Assembly (NCBI GenBank): GCA_009193035.1
Contig: SWDT01000107.1
Coordinates: forward strand, 62,001-126,000
Direction of reading: 5' to 3'
Length of the DNA stretch: 64,000 nt
Source: Halicephalobus mephisto
Taxonomy: Eukaryota > Nematoda > Chromadorea > Rhabditida > Panagrolaimidae
Part shown: one piece after another, positions 46,211 to 57,850 of the stretch
Layout: every line of letters starts with the position of its first letter
How positions within the stretch are numbered: the first letter of the stretch is position 1
Notes under the pieces: generated by a model
What the model was told of the DNA's origin: nothing
Seen by the model: only the letters and a program-made list of their open reading frames with translations
Database searches by the model: none
Position numbers and translations under genes: made by a program

Positions 46211-49200
46211 TCAACAAGCTTCGTTCTGAATCAACTTGTGTCCGTGAATGACCGTTTTGCCGTTTTTTTTCTTCGGAAACATTGCTCGAAAACAGAGAGT
46301 ATTAATTACAGTATACTCAGAGTCGTCATCTGGAGCTTTGGTTGCCTTCAGTTTCTCGTATGTGGAATTCGTTACAGTCAAAATCAACTTGATGATAGCA
46401 TCGTAAAAGTAATTCGTTCGTTTCCTACTGTAACTAGTACAGTGAGCAGCCGGATTTTCGTTTTCATTCAGAAGCGATGCTAGCACTCCACTAAACAATG
46501 GAAATAAAAACAATCGTACTATTATAGAAAATTAGAAAATAGTATTTTTACAAAACTGTCCTGACAAGAATTTTCAGTTTTTAATGATTCTGTTTTTAGC
46601 AGATTCTAAAATGTTTCAAAAACTTCTAACTTTTCTAATATCAGTAAAAATAAATATTTTTGTGAAGTTGTTTCAGGGAAAATTCTAAGTTTCTAGGAAC
46701 TACAGTAACCTGTGTGACAATTTTCACTTTGTACAATGATTATTGCGTAATTTTATACAATTTGTAATGAATTATTTAGAATTATATTCCTTCCAAATGA
46801 ATCTAGATTTCAGAACTACGCACACAAATGGGTACATGTTATATAATGTATGGGTATATTAGAACAGTCCTGATGTATAGGATGCGTTATATTCAATTTA
46901 TCAATATATTAAGTTGATATCAATATAGTGAATATAATGTATCAGTGTATTAAAACGATCCTGATGTATTAGGTACATTATATTTAACATATCTATATAT
47001 TAACTATGATATCGATGTATTGTAGTTAATATATAGACAGATTAAAACAGTTCTGATATACTAGGTATACTATATTCAATGCATCAATATATTAAGTTGA
47101 TATTAGTAAATTATATCTAATATATCGATGTATTAAATATAATATATCATATATATTAGAGCTGTTTTAATATACCTTTGTGTGTGGAATTATATAGGGT
47201 TCACACTCCTTTGTCTAACCTCGAAGCATAAAAATCATATATGAAACTATCAAAACATTGCCAAAAAATCATAACTATCCCCACAGTACCTTTGTCAAAT
47301 TTAAGTTAATTTGTAATTTAAAAACAAAAACCTAACCTGAATAACATTATTCCATTTCTTCGAAACTCTTCCACGTTTTCCAGAAACCGATGGAGTTGAT
47401 CAATGGGGAATCCTTTGTAATATCCCCAGTCGTCTTTGAATATCTTCCTCGGATCCCGTTTCCCAATATGACAGTATCCTGTTCTGGTCCTGATCTTGGC
47501 TAGTCCGTTACAAGAAGTCCAAGAAGACCAATGAACAAAAATCTTTAAATTTGTTTTTTTCCGAACTAGATCATTGTCATCTGTTTCTTCGGCGAAAAAT
47601 ACATCTGTAATATTGTCGAAATTCGGCTGTTTTTGCACATTGAATTCAGCATCAGTACAAGTATTTTCGGGAAAGTTATTTTTATAACATAAATCAGAAT
47701 TTGGAGGAAGAACAACAGGAAAAAAATGAAATAAATGATGTTCATCCATTCTGAAGAATTCTGAATTTCTTTGGTCGCATTCTTGTGCTGAAATGACAAT
47801 TTAACTTCGCACTACTATGAAAATCAGAAGTTCATGTTATTGTGAAGTCATCTCGAGGTGAAGTTTTGGAATTTTTTGGAGATTAAAGTAACTTTTGTAA
47901 CAAATTACAATATTACATAACTTCTTAATCAATAATATAACGTAAAAATTATTAATGTTTCTTACGAAATCATCTCGAAGTGAGGTTTTGGAACTTGTTA
48001 GAAATCAAAGTAGTCTACATGACAACTTTGTAATCTTACAGAATTTCGTAATCGATCACATAATACAAAAATTAGAAATAAATATTTTTACGAAATGATC
48101 TTGAAGTGACTTTTTAGATTCTTTTAAACTAAAATATATTACGGGATTATTTCGTAATCAATCATATATCATAAAAGTAAGTCAAGTATTACTTCATATG
48201 TGAGAACTTACAATTAATCTCCCAGTTATGCATCCAGTACATCGGGGTTATGGGAACTAATAGATAAAGATGATTAAAGATGTGCCACGTGTTAGCATCA
48301 CGACAGTAATAGAGACCAAAATAATCCATATGGGGCTAAAGTAATCAAGTTAAATTAAATTTATCATAGAAATTGAATACGATTGTTTTCATAAAATTGT
48401 CCAAACAGGAATGTTTAGAATCTTGGACTTTACATGATTCTAAGATTCCAAAAAATTTACCAAATTCTAGTGTTCCTAAAAATGTACACAAAAAAGAGCG
48501 TAACTTTTGGTTTAGGAAGAAATACAAATCATCATTATTACTTGCAATTTTCGTCATAAATACAAAATATTCATGAAAATTGTGACGATTATGTTCATTT
48601 TTGTTACATTTCGCAGTTGTTATCAGGTCGAAAGTTGTGCTTTTTTGTGTGAACTTAATGTAACTATACATTAAATCTAATATATCAGATACTTGAGAGT
48701 CGTTTTAATATAGCTATATATCATCTACAATCCATCGATATCAACACACAAAAAGCATAGCTTTTGGTTCAGTAACAGACGGAAATCGTCACTATTGTTT
48801 TAATTTTCGTCATAAATACAAAATATTCATGAAAATTGTGACGATTATATTCATTTTTGTTACATTTCGCAGTTGTTACAAAATAAAAAGTTGTGCTTTT
48901 TTGGGTGTACAAGACTTACGTTTACCATGATTAATTTCCCATCTCTTTGAAAAATGCCAGTTTCTGGAACGTATTTGTAATCTTCATCCGCGTATTTTAT
49001 TCCTTCTTGAGAAACAGGTACTCTGAGTGGTATTGCACTCCGGGAGTTCGCGGAGACCGTACGAAGGTCTTTCCAACGTTTGTCGTTCACCGTCAAGTTT
49101 CCGATGACTTTATTGACTTCCTTTCTCATTGATCTCCAAGATTTAAGTTCTCCATTGTAAGCGTGGATTTTGTGACAAATTTTACAAGACAATTCTACTC

Positions 49201-49451
49201 GTTTTCCAGGATAAAAATAAACTACTTCGATCTAAAACTAGTTTATAAACAAATAAATGTTTCATATATGAAAGAAAAACAATTTTTACCATAGGTTTGG
49301 AAATAACTTCACATGGAGGATAGTGCATTGCCTTGGAGAACATGTTCGACAAGTAAATTCGACGATGCCAGTCGACTCCACCAACAACTTCATCAGCAGA
49401 AGGCCTGAGGCAACGGTCACAATTAACATCGAATATGTAGGTATAAGGTCG
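46211..49451 (-). CDS. Secreted or membrane protein with Ig-like and thrombospondin-1-like domains (5' end unresolved)
   Basis: Five exons join with consistent phases: 49290-49451, 48920-49231, 48212-48335, 47337-47787, 46211-46490; 442 aa without the missing start. The first exon has a CDRC pair. The second and third encode an Ig-like fold: GKRVELSCKICH (strand B Cys), DGKLIMVN, then DYFGLYYCRD (the Y-x-C motif, strand F). The fourth encodes HWSSWTSCNGLAKIRTRTGYC, a TSP1-like W-x2-W-x2-C with a following basic strand. Ig plus divergent TSP1 in this order recalls the FAM187 family, which is tentative. The start may be an exon near 49491-49611 beginning with a hydrophobic MNRSNLLIIIFF, joined over a 37-base intron. 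Extracellular role inferred from the Cys-rich domains. Confidence 0.72.
46821..47186. mobile_element. 366-base inverted-repeat element, family 2, copy A
   Basis: Begins CACACAAATGGGTACATG and ends ATATACCTTTGTGTGTG, so the termini are inverted (CACACAAA-GGTA). The interior is a string of A/T palindromes (AATATATTAAGTTGATAT, ATCGATGTATTGTAGTTAAT). No coding capacity. It differs from the copy at 51367-51732 at only a few bases and has the same length. It lies in the last intron of the Ig/TSP1 gene. Confidence 0.8.
48485..48651. mobile_element. Inverted-repeat element, family 1, copy A
   Basis: Termini ACACAAAAAAGAGCGTAACT and GAAAGTTGTGCTTTTTTGTG are inverted. Interior GTCATAAATACAAAATATTC, ATGAAAATTGTGACGATTAT and TTTTTGTTACATTTCGCAGT are shared with 48743-48910 and 57433-57602. 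No ORF. Confidence 0.78.
48743..48910. mobile_element. Inverted-repeat element, family 1, copy B
   Basis: Termini ACACACAAAAAGCATAGCTT and AAAGTTGTGCTTTTTTGGGT. Same interior as copy A, only 92 bases away. It abuts the donor of the Ig-like exon at 48919, leaving about 8 bases between element end and splice site. Confidence 0.75.
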
Positions 49452-50200
49452 CTGAAAAGTTTATAATAAAATACATATGTATATAAACTTGATTACGATA
49501 TCTCCGAAAAAAGAAAAAACTGGAATAATCAAGGCAGTAGAAAAAAAAATGAAAATGATCGTCATCTTCGAAATTGAAAAAAATAATAATTAATAAATTA
49601 GAACGATTCATTTTTTTTAAATTTATTAATTTGAATACAAAATTTCATTACGATTTTTCAGAAAAAATTTGAATAATCATTTTCGAACAAATTTAATTTT
49701 TTCAGATTTTTTAATAAATTGAAAATCATAATTTTTGTATTTTAAACATTTACTATTCAATTTTCATTTTCGTTTTAGAAATTCTTCGATAACAATGTTT
49801 TTAAAAAATAAGTACTTTTATGAAAATTTTAAAATTTTTTAGAAACTTCCGGAATCCTCCATTTCATACGGTAGATCCTGAAATTTTCACCGATTTTTGG
49901 AAGAATACAAAAATGTTTATCCAATTTTCGAACATTCAAGATGCTGTCGCTAAATTTTAGAAAATTCCAAAAAACTTTAGGAAATTCTAAAATCTATCCA
50001 TTAGATCCTCAAAAGTTCCGAAAATTTCCAAAAGTTCCAGAATTCTTCATCAGATTCTAGAAACATACCGTAACCTTATAAAAAACAACAATAATTTGTG
50101 ACCAATGTATTACTTTTAAGTGTACTGTATTTGAGCAGAATGAAGTTAAGTAAATGAAGATTTAATTTTACCCGTTACTGTAATTGAAAACTACGTTTGA

Positions 50201-50539
50201 TTAAGTGTAATACAAGTCATCAAATGACAATGGACCTAAAAGATTCTGACGGACAACAGAAGGCTGTTCTTCGGCGGATTCTTCGTCTGAAGCTTCTTCT
50301 ATGGAATTCTGTGGTTTACAACTAGAATCGCAAACATGATTAGGATCGACTTCTTTTTCCGAACGACAAAAAGTGCACAATTTCTCGACGGGAACGTTGA
50401 TGCTGCCGTTGGGGAAAATCTTCTGTTCCAGGTCGGGTTCGTCACGAGTAGGGGAGGGGGACTGATTCGCGGATTCTATCTGGATCTGCACTTGGCTGGT
50501 TACTGATTTAGAACGGATCTGTTCCGGAGTACTTTCCAT
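50201..50539 (-). CDS. Short acidic ORF with a Cys cluster
   Basis: 113 codons from an ATG at 50539 to TAA at 50201. A good acceptor (GACTTTCAG) lies 14 bases before the ATG, which fits either a trans-spliced start or an internal/last exon (open back to 50553). The product is Ser/Glu/Gln-rich, with LCTFCRSEKE...HVCDSSC in the middle, possibly metal-binding, and a very acidic EEASDEESAEEQ near the end. No family recognised. I first thought it the cytoplasmic tail of the membrane protein upstream (52273-55897), but no donor there gives the needed phase. Confidence 0.45.
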   Translation of the reverse strand: MESTPEQIRSKSVTSQVQIQIESANQSPSPTRDEPDLEQKIFPNGSINVPVEKLCTFCRSEKEVDPNHVCDSSCKPQNSIEEASDEESAEEQPSVVRQNLLGPLSFDDLYYT

Positions 50540-50856
50540 TTCAATCAAGATATCTGAAAGTCAAAAATCAGCGCCATTTCAAAATTTTCTTAAAGCATTA
50601 TACAATAAGTTATATAGTCAAATTTCGCAAGGGTTTTTACTGATGTTCATTATTATCTTTGAATCTTGGAGACTTCTACAGGATTTAGAATTTCTAAAGA
50701 TGCTATATAGTCTCTAAAACTGAGGATATTTGGAAATCAAGATTTTCAATTGTTTAGGTTTGTCTTTGGGACTTTTGTTGGATTTTTTAAGAAATATTTA
50801 CCGATCAACTCGATATAAGATAAATGAGATGTTAAGTAATATGATGCTTAAAATTA

Positions 50857-51020
50857 CATAAAAAGTGTAACCTTTGGTCCCGTAACAAATGCAAGTAGTC
50901 ATTGTTATACTGTAATTTTTGTCAAAAGTGTTAAATATTCAGAAAAACCGTAAAACCTGTATTACAGCTTTGTCACAGTTGCCAATTGCTACAAAACCGA
51001 TAGTTGCGCTATTTTGTGTA
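50857..51020. mobile_element. Diverged inverted-repeat element, family 1
   Basis: ACATAAAAAGTGTAACCTTT at the left and AGTTGCGCTATTTTGTGTAA at the right are inverted relatives of the family-1 ends. Interior CGTAACAAATGCAAGTAGTC and TTTGTCACAGTTGCC also match with many changes. An older copy. Confidence 0.55.
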
Positions 51021-51366
51021 AGCAGGCAAAAGAGATACTGATTGGATTCTTCAATATCTCCACTTATCCATTTACATATCGTCTACCTTATGCTCCTAAA
51101 GAAACAATGATTCTGTAAAAACATTCTGTAGTCTAAAACTCTCGGAATAAAGTGTAATTAATTAGAAAGAATCCTTAGTGAATATTCTCGACAGGAAAGT
51201 TTAGTTGTTCTGCATAAAAGTCGTTTGTCTAATTAGTGTTTCTTTGTTTAATATAACATTGACGAAAGTTAAATAAATGAAACAAACACCGATTAAAGTC
51301 TCTTATTGTTATTTCTCTAATTAAAACTAGTGTCTAAATTAAGGTTACAGAATAATGGTTCAGCAA

Positions 51367-51732
51367 CACACAAATGGGTACATGTTATATAATGTATGGG
51401 TATATTAGAACAGTCCTGATGTATAGGATGCATTATATTCAATGTATCAATATATTAAGTTGATATCGATATAGTGAATATAATGTATCAGTGTATTAAA
51501 ACGATCCTGATGTATTAGGTACATTATATTTAACATATCGATATATTAACTATGATATCGATGTATTGTAGTTAATATATAGACAGATTAAAACAGTTCT
51601 GATATACTAGGTATACTATATTCAATGCATCAATATATTAAGTTGATATTAGTGCATTGTATCTAATATATCGATGTATTAAATATAATATATCATATAT
51701 ATTAGAGCTGTTTTAATATACCTTTGTGTGTG
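51367..51732. mobile_element. 366-base inverted-repeat element, family 2, copy B
   Basis: Same ends and length as 46821-47186 and nearly identical throughout, so the two copies separated recently or are kept alike by gene conversion. It lies between the 50201 ORF and the membrane-protein gene. Non-coding. Confidence 0.8.
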
Positions 51733-52019
51733 GAATTCACTAAGAAACTACCAATTAAATAAACAATGTTTTTTTAGAAATATAGCAACGTTAAAGAGGA
51801 ACAACCTAGACTCTCCCGTCGAGAATGGACACTAAGAGTTTCCTTAACATGCTACATCGTTTCCGGCAAATGTCGAACTGGGATTATGACATCATAATTT
51901 TTACGTGCCAAATTTAATGGAAATTTTGGAGAGCATCTATAATTGTACCAAAGTTGTTTTTTCAGTGTTATTATGTCAACTTCCAGAGTGAGTTTTTCAT
52001 GGCTTAAAAATTGCTTCAT

Positions 52020-52135
52020 TGATTAGAATTAAAAAGTTAGTTTTGGCGAAAAAGTTAGCAACACAGGATTCCCACAAACGGAATGGCGTGTATTTACACT
52101 GTTTAACCACTGCCAAGTGGATTCGAGTTCCCTGA
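52020..52135 (-). pseudogene. Broken 5S rRNA remnant with spacer piece
   Basis: TAAAAAGTTAGTTTTG at 52030 matches the 3' end of the 5S spacer. It is followed by GTTAGCAACACAGGATTCCC, then, after a deletion of the middle, AACGGAATGGCGTGT and a degenerate CACTGTTTAACCACTGCC. The central promoter region is gone, so it cannot be a working 5S gene. Confidence 0.65.
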
Positions 52136-52272
52136 GGCTCGGTTTTTAAGATACCATTTAAAACTACTTAAGAAACATAACTTAGTCATCATTCCAACAA
52201 TTTCCACTACTACTTTTTCAAGGATAAAAATAGGCTATGAGGTAAACGATATAGTGATTGGAGTATTCTCAG

Positions 52273-55200
52273 TCACTGTTTAAACAGATTTTTCAACTGG
52301 ATTTTTTTCAAGAAAAAAAACCTGCCTTTCTTTCCCACTCGATATTCCGAGTTCCTCCTCAATAACTTGGTTTTCTCATTTAGGTTGATTTCGGCTCCAC
52401 TATACTTCCTCTGGCTACTTTGACCCTCCGCTCTCTCGGTTTTCCCGTTTGCCGCCATTTTTTTGAAATCTTCGGAAGCGATGGCTTTCGAAACAATAGC
52501 TTTGAAAGTCGGCTTCAATCCCGGAGTTGTTATGGGTGGAGGGGCCACGAAACTCATTGTTGGTGTAGGTGCTTTCTTGAATGAAAAAATGCTTTTTTTA
52601 CTCGAACCTCTTTTGGGTTCTTGAGTTTTCGATTTGAATAGAGCGGGTCTCCTCCTCATGCAGCTACAAATGACACACATTCCGAACATAAGGAAGAACA
52701 CTGAAAAGAAAAAAATGAACAACAAAGATAGCGGTTTTTCGCTTTTCGAGGATGACCGGAGGGACTGTCAATCAAGTAATCTCTGGACAAGTATGTGAAT
52801 CGAAACCTGTCCAAACAAGTACCCCAGCATCGGTTGCGTAGTGTAGCGGTTATCACATTGGACTCTGAATCCAATAACCCCGGTTCGAATCCGGGCGCGA
52901 CCTACCGTTTTTTGGGGGTTGGAGTACCGGGTACTTGAAAAACTCGTTGAGAATCGAAAATTTAAACTTCCGTATCTATTTCCGGCGTTTTTAGATGTTT
53001 CTTAAAAATAGAAACTTGTCAAAACATTGATGAACACCTGTTTCAAAAAAAGTACGTTTCTGTCTGATAAATTTTAAAAGTTTCTCCTTCTAAGAACGAC
53101 TTTTTTATCTTTAATCCAAAGTACAGAATTTCTCCTATCTAAAGAATAAAATCGAAAAATATTTTATTTAAAATCACTTCAAGCTTCACACTTGAGGATT
53201 TCGTAAATCCAAAGAACGGACTCACCTATACAGATAAAATTCATCATAAAGTACCCTATCAGCATGTCGAGCTCCCCTTCCCCCTCGGTGTACTCTTCGG
53301 GGTGCATCATCACAGACACTTCTTTCTGAACCTGTGTGTGGTCAGGATCCAAATTGCCACTGAAAGAAACTTTATCAGAAAATAAACCTTTAATTCACTA
53401 AAGTACATATCCAACTGGAAATAGGACTCAGATATCTAAGACGAAAAGTAATTAGAGAAAGGCAATTTTATGCTGTTTGAAACTTTGGCAGAAGTTTACT
53501 TGAGACGAAAATCGATTAGAACCAGCTTCAAGTGGCCAGCTGGCAATTTTTGACATTTTGGAGGTTGCTGATCTCTTTTTTGATTGATTTGCCTTGGGGG
53601 TTAATAAGACTAGGAATTCTTCTGAAGTCCTCATCCAGTCTAGTTGCAAATTTAAAATTTCAATTATCTTTTTGTAAAAGACATTCGAAATAGAAGCCAC
53701 ATCCTGGAGCAATTATAAATAGTTTCCAAGATTTCCTTAAAGAAAGTTATATGGGGAAAATATGACTTTCAAGGTTCAGTATGTTCAAGTCTGGTGTTTA
53801 GTAAAGTAGTTCCAGTGTGAGGTAGGTTATTAGAGCTTTGAGAACTTTTTATAGAACGTCCTTTTGCCAGATATAAGAGAAAAATCATAGGTACAAGGAT
53901 AGGTGAGCATGTGATTTTACAAACATACGAATATACAAATATACAAGCATATAACTACATAAAAACCGAAACTTGCGCATGGCATTTTCGTCATGGAAGA
54001 TACAGTAATGTTCACGTAGCGTTCAGCGCCACTTCTATCGAATAATACAATTTTTCGTAACAAATGTGCTGTAATTGCTTGTCACAAGTACCAAATGTTC
54101 ATGAAAATCGCAATAATTGTGCCACATTTTTATTACAGTTGGCAGTTTCTCCAAACTTGCACGCAATAGTGACGTTTACATTTGTTACTGCGTTGCAAAA
54201 GTAATAATTTCCAGTGCGTATACATAGAAATGATTATAAAAATAGACAAACGTACAAATGGACAATTGTGGATATAAATGATTGAACGAATAGACGAGTG
54301 TACAAACAGATAAGTATGTGTATAAATAAACGGACAAATAGACGAACATACAGATATACAGACATACAAATAGATAATCGTACATACAGATGATAGGATA
54401 TGTAGATGAGCGGACAATTATACAGATATACTAATAGATAATCGTACATACAGATGATAGTATACGTAGATGAACTAACAAATGTACAAATATACAAATA
54501 TACAGATCTACAAATAGATAATCGTATATACAATTGATCTTACATACAGATGAACAAAGAGATATACTTGCATGCGAAAATCCAAATAATTACAAATTCA
54601 TGTCAATTTACGGAGAGATAGTGTATCCAAATAAGACTGAAAATTTACTACATAAAGTCATAGAAAAATCGAAAGCCAATTTTCAGCTTTCAAGCCGTTA
54701 AGATTAAATCACTATCGAAGAACGTGTAAAAATTTATTCGTGGTGAAACAAATAACATCTCAGTCATCAATTTTTTATCTTTTTACTCACAGATTAAAAA
54801 CCACTAGTTCCAAAACGAACAAATTTCGTTTTTTGAAAAAGATCTTTATTCCTATTTCTTTAAATAGAAATTTTTGTCATTTTTCCAAAAATTCAATTTG
54901 TTTTCCAATCAAAAATAAAAATAACATTAGCCTTACCCTTTTTGTAAAATATGCCAATTTAATATTTGCGCCATTTTTTTGGAATAAATTACGAAACAAA
55001 AACGAAATTTTTTTAAAAAACATTGTTTAAAAAAGTTTTAAAATTATAAACAAAAACAATTGTTACTGGAAAATTTTTCCTAATTCTTTTTTCAAAAAAG
55101 ACAGTTTTAAAAATTTTCATAAAAAATTCGGCAATATTAAAGAAGTACTTGAAAATTTTTCTTACACAAAAACTGAACCATATAAAAAATTGAAAACGAA

Positions 55201-55897
55201 ATTTAATTTAGAAAGTTTTAAATTCTTACATTTTCTTAGTCCAAATTTGATCCCATGAGGAAAAATGAAGACTAATAATTTAATAAAAATGATATAAAAT
55301 TCGATTTTTGAAAATTTCAAATTTTCATTTTTTAAAAATTAAAAAACAGAAATAGTCCGAGATCAGAAATCTTACTATTTTCGAAAATCCAAAGTCAATT
55401 CATGTAATTTTATTTTAAATCGAGAATTAAAATTTTACCGTAAGTTGGGAAACTTCCAAACGACAGAACTAATTGAATCATTTTTTGCGTTTTCTGGAAT
55501 CATGTTACAGTTCTCAATAGTAACTAATGAAGTAAATTGAGAATATAAAACTTAAAACTTATTTAATGTTGCTTCACTGGCCAAGTTTCAGATGAAAACA
55601 CCCGTCCATTGCCTCAGGGCATCAAGTTACAAAGACGTAAGACTTAATCTGGAGCATTTCAAAATTGAAAAAATCGGGAATTTTCGAAATTGAAAAATCC
55701 CACAGTAATTACAAATTAACGAACCTTGTTGGATCTCCATAACTTTCTCCAGAATAATCCACATCTAAAGAAAAAGTGGCATTTTTTTGAAGAACTTGTA
55801 ACAAAGCCGCTTTGTAGCTCAATTTTTCAGAACCCGAACCATCCTCCAGATACCCGGAAGTTCTATTTAATATACTAGAAGAAAAAAATCTGTTCAT
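52273..55897 (-). CDS. Small single-pass membrane protein (KCNE-like layout)
   Basis: Three exons join in frame: 55725-55897, 53226-53359, 52273-52700; 244 aa, ending at TGA 52273. Residues 1-100 are polar with one N-glycosylation motif (KNATF) and an acidic stretch (PEEYTEGEGELD). One hydrophobic segment follows (MLIGYFMMNFICIGVFFLMF, about 93-115, then GMCVICSC), then RRRPALFKSK and a basic Ser/Pro-rich tail. There is no signal peptide. A short extracellular N-terminus, one helix and a basic juxtamembrane segment is the plan of KCNE/MPS potassium-channel partners, but I see no decisive family motif. The ATG follows a TTTCAG directly, so an upstream exon is possible. The last exon may instead end at a donor (AG|GTTTTT) near 52310. 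Confidence 0.55.
52832..52903 (+). tRNA. tRNA-Gln (anticodon CTG), second copy
   Basis: Same 72-base sequence as the minus-strand gene at 29373-29444. Cloverleaf, A and B boxes intact; T6 terminator at 52908-52913. It lies antisense in the intron between exons 2 and 3 of the small membrane-protein gene. Confidence 0.95.
53890..54565. repeat. ACAGATATACAAATAGATAATCGTACAT-type degenerate satellite
   Basis: A long run of short degenerate units (ACAAATATACA, AGATAATCGTACATACAGAT, GAACATACAGATATACAGAC), densest at 54230-54560. A diverged family-1 element with TTCATGAAAATCGCAATAAT lies at about 54050-54205. The three long minus-strand frames here (Tyr/Ile/Cys-rich) are encoded by the repeat. Confidence 0.75.
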
Positions 55898-57432
55898 CTG
55901 AAACTCTATTTTTTAAAAATCCAATTAAAATAAATTCCAACGAAAACACGCGGATAAAAATGGCACTAAAACAAAGAAATAATAAAGCTCCAGAAATCCA
56001 TAAAAATAAAATTAGGATTTTTCAGAATTTAGTGAGAATTTTAAAAATCTGAAAATAAATATTTTTAAATCGATATTTGAAAATGAAAAATTCTGAATTT
56101 TGTGAAATTTTCTGAAGTCTAAGAATCTAGTAGAAATTGCTGAAAATAAAAATTCTAAAAATCTATAAAATATAAAAATTCACGTTGAAAAATTTCGTTG
56201 TAATTTATATTTAAAATTTTTATTAAATTTGATTTTAGAACCAAAATTCAAAAATGTGAATTTATTTTTAAATTTTATAAAAATTTCACAACCAAGATCT
56301 GAAATGATCAATTTTTAAAATTCTAAAAATTCGTATCGAAAAAAGTATTTTTACAATATTTATTTTAATTTTTTGAAAATTGTAGTGGAAAAAATGTATT
56401 TCTGAAATTACGGATTTTGGAAGATTCTAGATTTCGGGAATTCGTGTTGAAAAAACTTTAACGTTCAATTTTAAGCCTTACGGTAGTGTAATTTCGAAAT
56501 ATCTGAAGTCAAAAATTTTGAAAATCCATTTCGAAATAAGCCTACGATAAAATTTATTTTTAAATTTTATAAAACTCAAAACACTAAATTTCTTATATAA
56601 CTTTAACAATAAAATTTTTTATTTTTATAATTTTTTCAAAAAGAGGATCATCAAATTTATTTTTGAAAATAAAGCTGCACCTGTTAAGTCATTTTTCGGA
56701 GCTTTTATATCTCACATTGGGCTGGACGAAATGGATAAAAACAAAATGAACAAATCACTAAATCACTTTGAAGTTTAACTTCCATCGAAAAACACGAAAA
56801 AAATTTGTAAAAAAAATAAAATTAATAGTGACTGGGTTTTTAAAATTGTTATTTCAAATCCATGATTTCTGAAAAGATTTTTTTAAAGATGAAAGTTTTC
56901 TCGGAAATTGAAAAAACCTCTTTTTTCGACCTTTGAAAAACGAATCAATTTTACACCCTTTTTGCAGAGCTCAGCTGCAAGTTGTCGAAAGCAAAATTCG
57001 ATAATTTAATATTGAATATGTTGTAAATAATCAAAAATCACAATACTTAAAATAAATTTTTAATTCAGAATTCCTCGTGATATTTATGATTATCTTCGGT
57101 TTTGATGAGGCCGTTTAAACGTAGTAATCCCTTTTATTGCTAATTGGTATCGGTCTCTATTATTCCTCAAACTGGGATAATTAAACCAAAAGTGATAATT
57201 ATAACAATCACGGTAAAGCAAGATATAAGACAAAAAATAGTACATTACCATTACTTAAATCATATAATTACGATAAACATAAAACGCGAATCAGGCACAT
57301 TAATAGTGAAGTGTAGAAGCTCATTTGCCTCTTTGCATTGATGATTCATCCGCTGTTCTCCACTACTGCCATCTTCGACTGCGTCGACACCGTTCTTTAA
57401 TTAAGAGATCATTAATCCGACCTGATAAACGT
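55898..57432. other. Intergenic, no gene seen
   Basis: AT-rich with degenerate TTTTGAAAATTCNNATT repeats at 56000-56650. A possible missing first exon of the small membrane protein would lie here, but I found no convincing signal-peptide exon. Confidence 0.4.
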
Positions 57433-57602
57433 ACACACAAAAAAAGCGTAACTTTTGGCGAAATAACAAATGCAAATCGTCATTATTACGTTACAATTTT
57501 CATCATAAATATCGAATATTAATGAAAAATGTAACGATTATGTTCATTTTTGTTACATTTCACAGTTGTTACAGGATCAAAAGTTACGCTTTTTTGTGCG
57601 CA
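57433..57602. mobile_element. Inverted-repeat element, family 1, best-preserved copy
   Basis: Termini CACACAAAAAAAGCGTAACT and AAAAGTTACGCTTTTTTGTG pair over about 20 bases. Interior CGTCATTATTACGTTACAAT, ATGAAAAATGTAACGATTAT and TTTTGTTACATTTCACAGTT gives further pairing, so the whole 170 bases can fold back. No ORF; the 65-codon frame that crosses its edge is not a gene. Confidence 0.8.
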
Positions 57603-57850
57603 TCACTTGAACGTGTACTGTCCATATTTCATGACATACACATGATTTTCATCATTGGAAAAGTCCCTAACATTTGAAATAACTTTAAGATCCCAAAAAT
57701 CCAGGAACTACTTTCGGCAGAAAATTAGAACTGAGATCTTATTTTTCAAATTCAAATACTATACGAAAGCGAAAAAATCCACTTCGTTAGGAACTTTTCT
57801 ATCTGCAAATCTCTCCTAAATAACGAATTTTAAATCAACAATCATTAATA

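Noticed and set aside
54133..54533. Three overlapping minus-strand frames of 66-99 codons rich in Tyr, Ile, Cys and Ser
   Set aside because: They are translations of a degenerate short tandem repeat, open in more than one frame, with no domain.
46211..55897. An operon or single gene made of all minus-strand exons in this interval
   Set aside because: The 50201 ORF ends in a stop, phases do not join across it, and gaps of 0.7-1.7 kb exceed usual nematode operon spacing.
57144..57522. Two 65-codon plus-strand frames
   Set aside because: One runs into the family-1 inverted-repeat element and neither has splice signals or family features.
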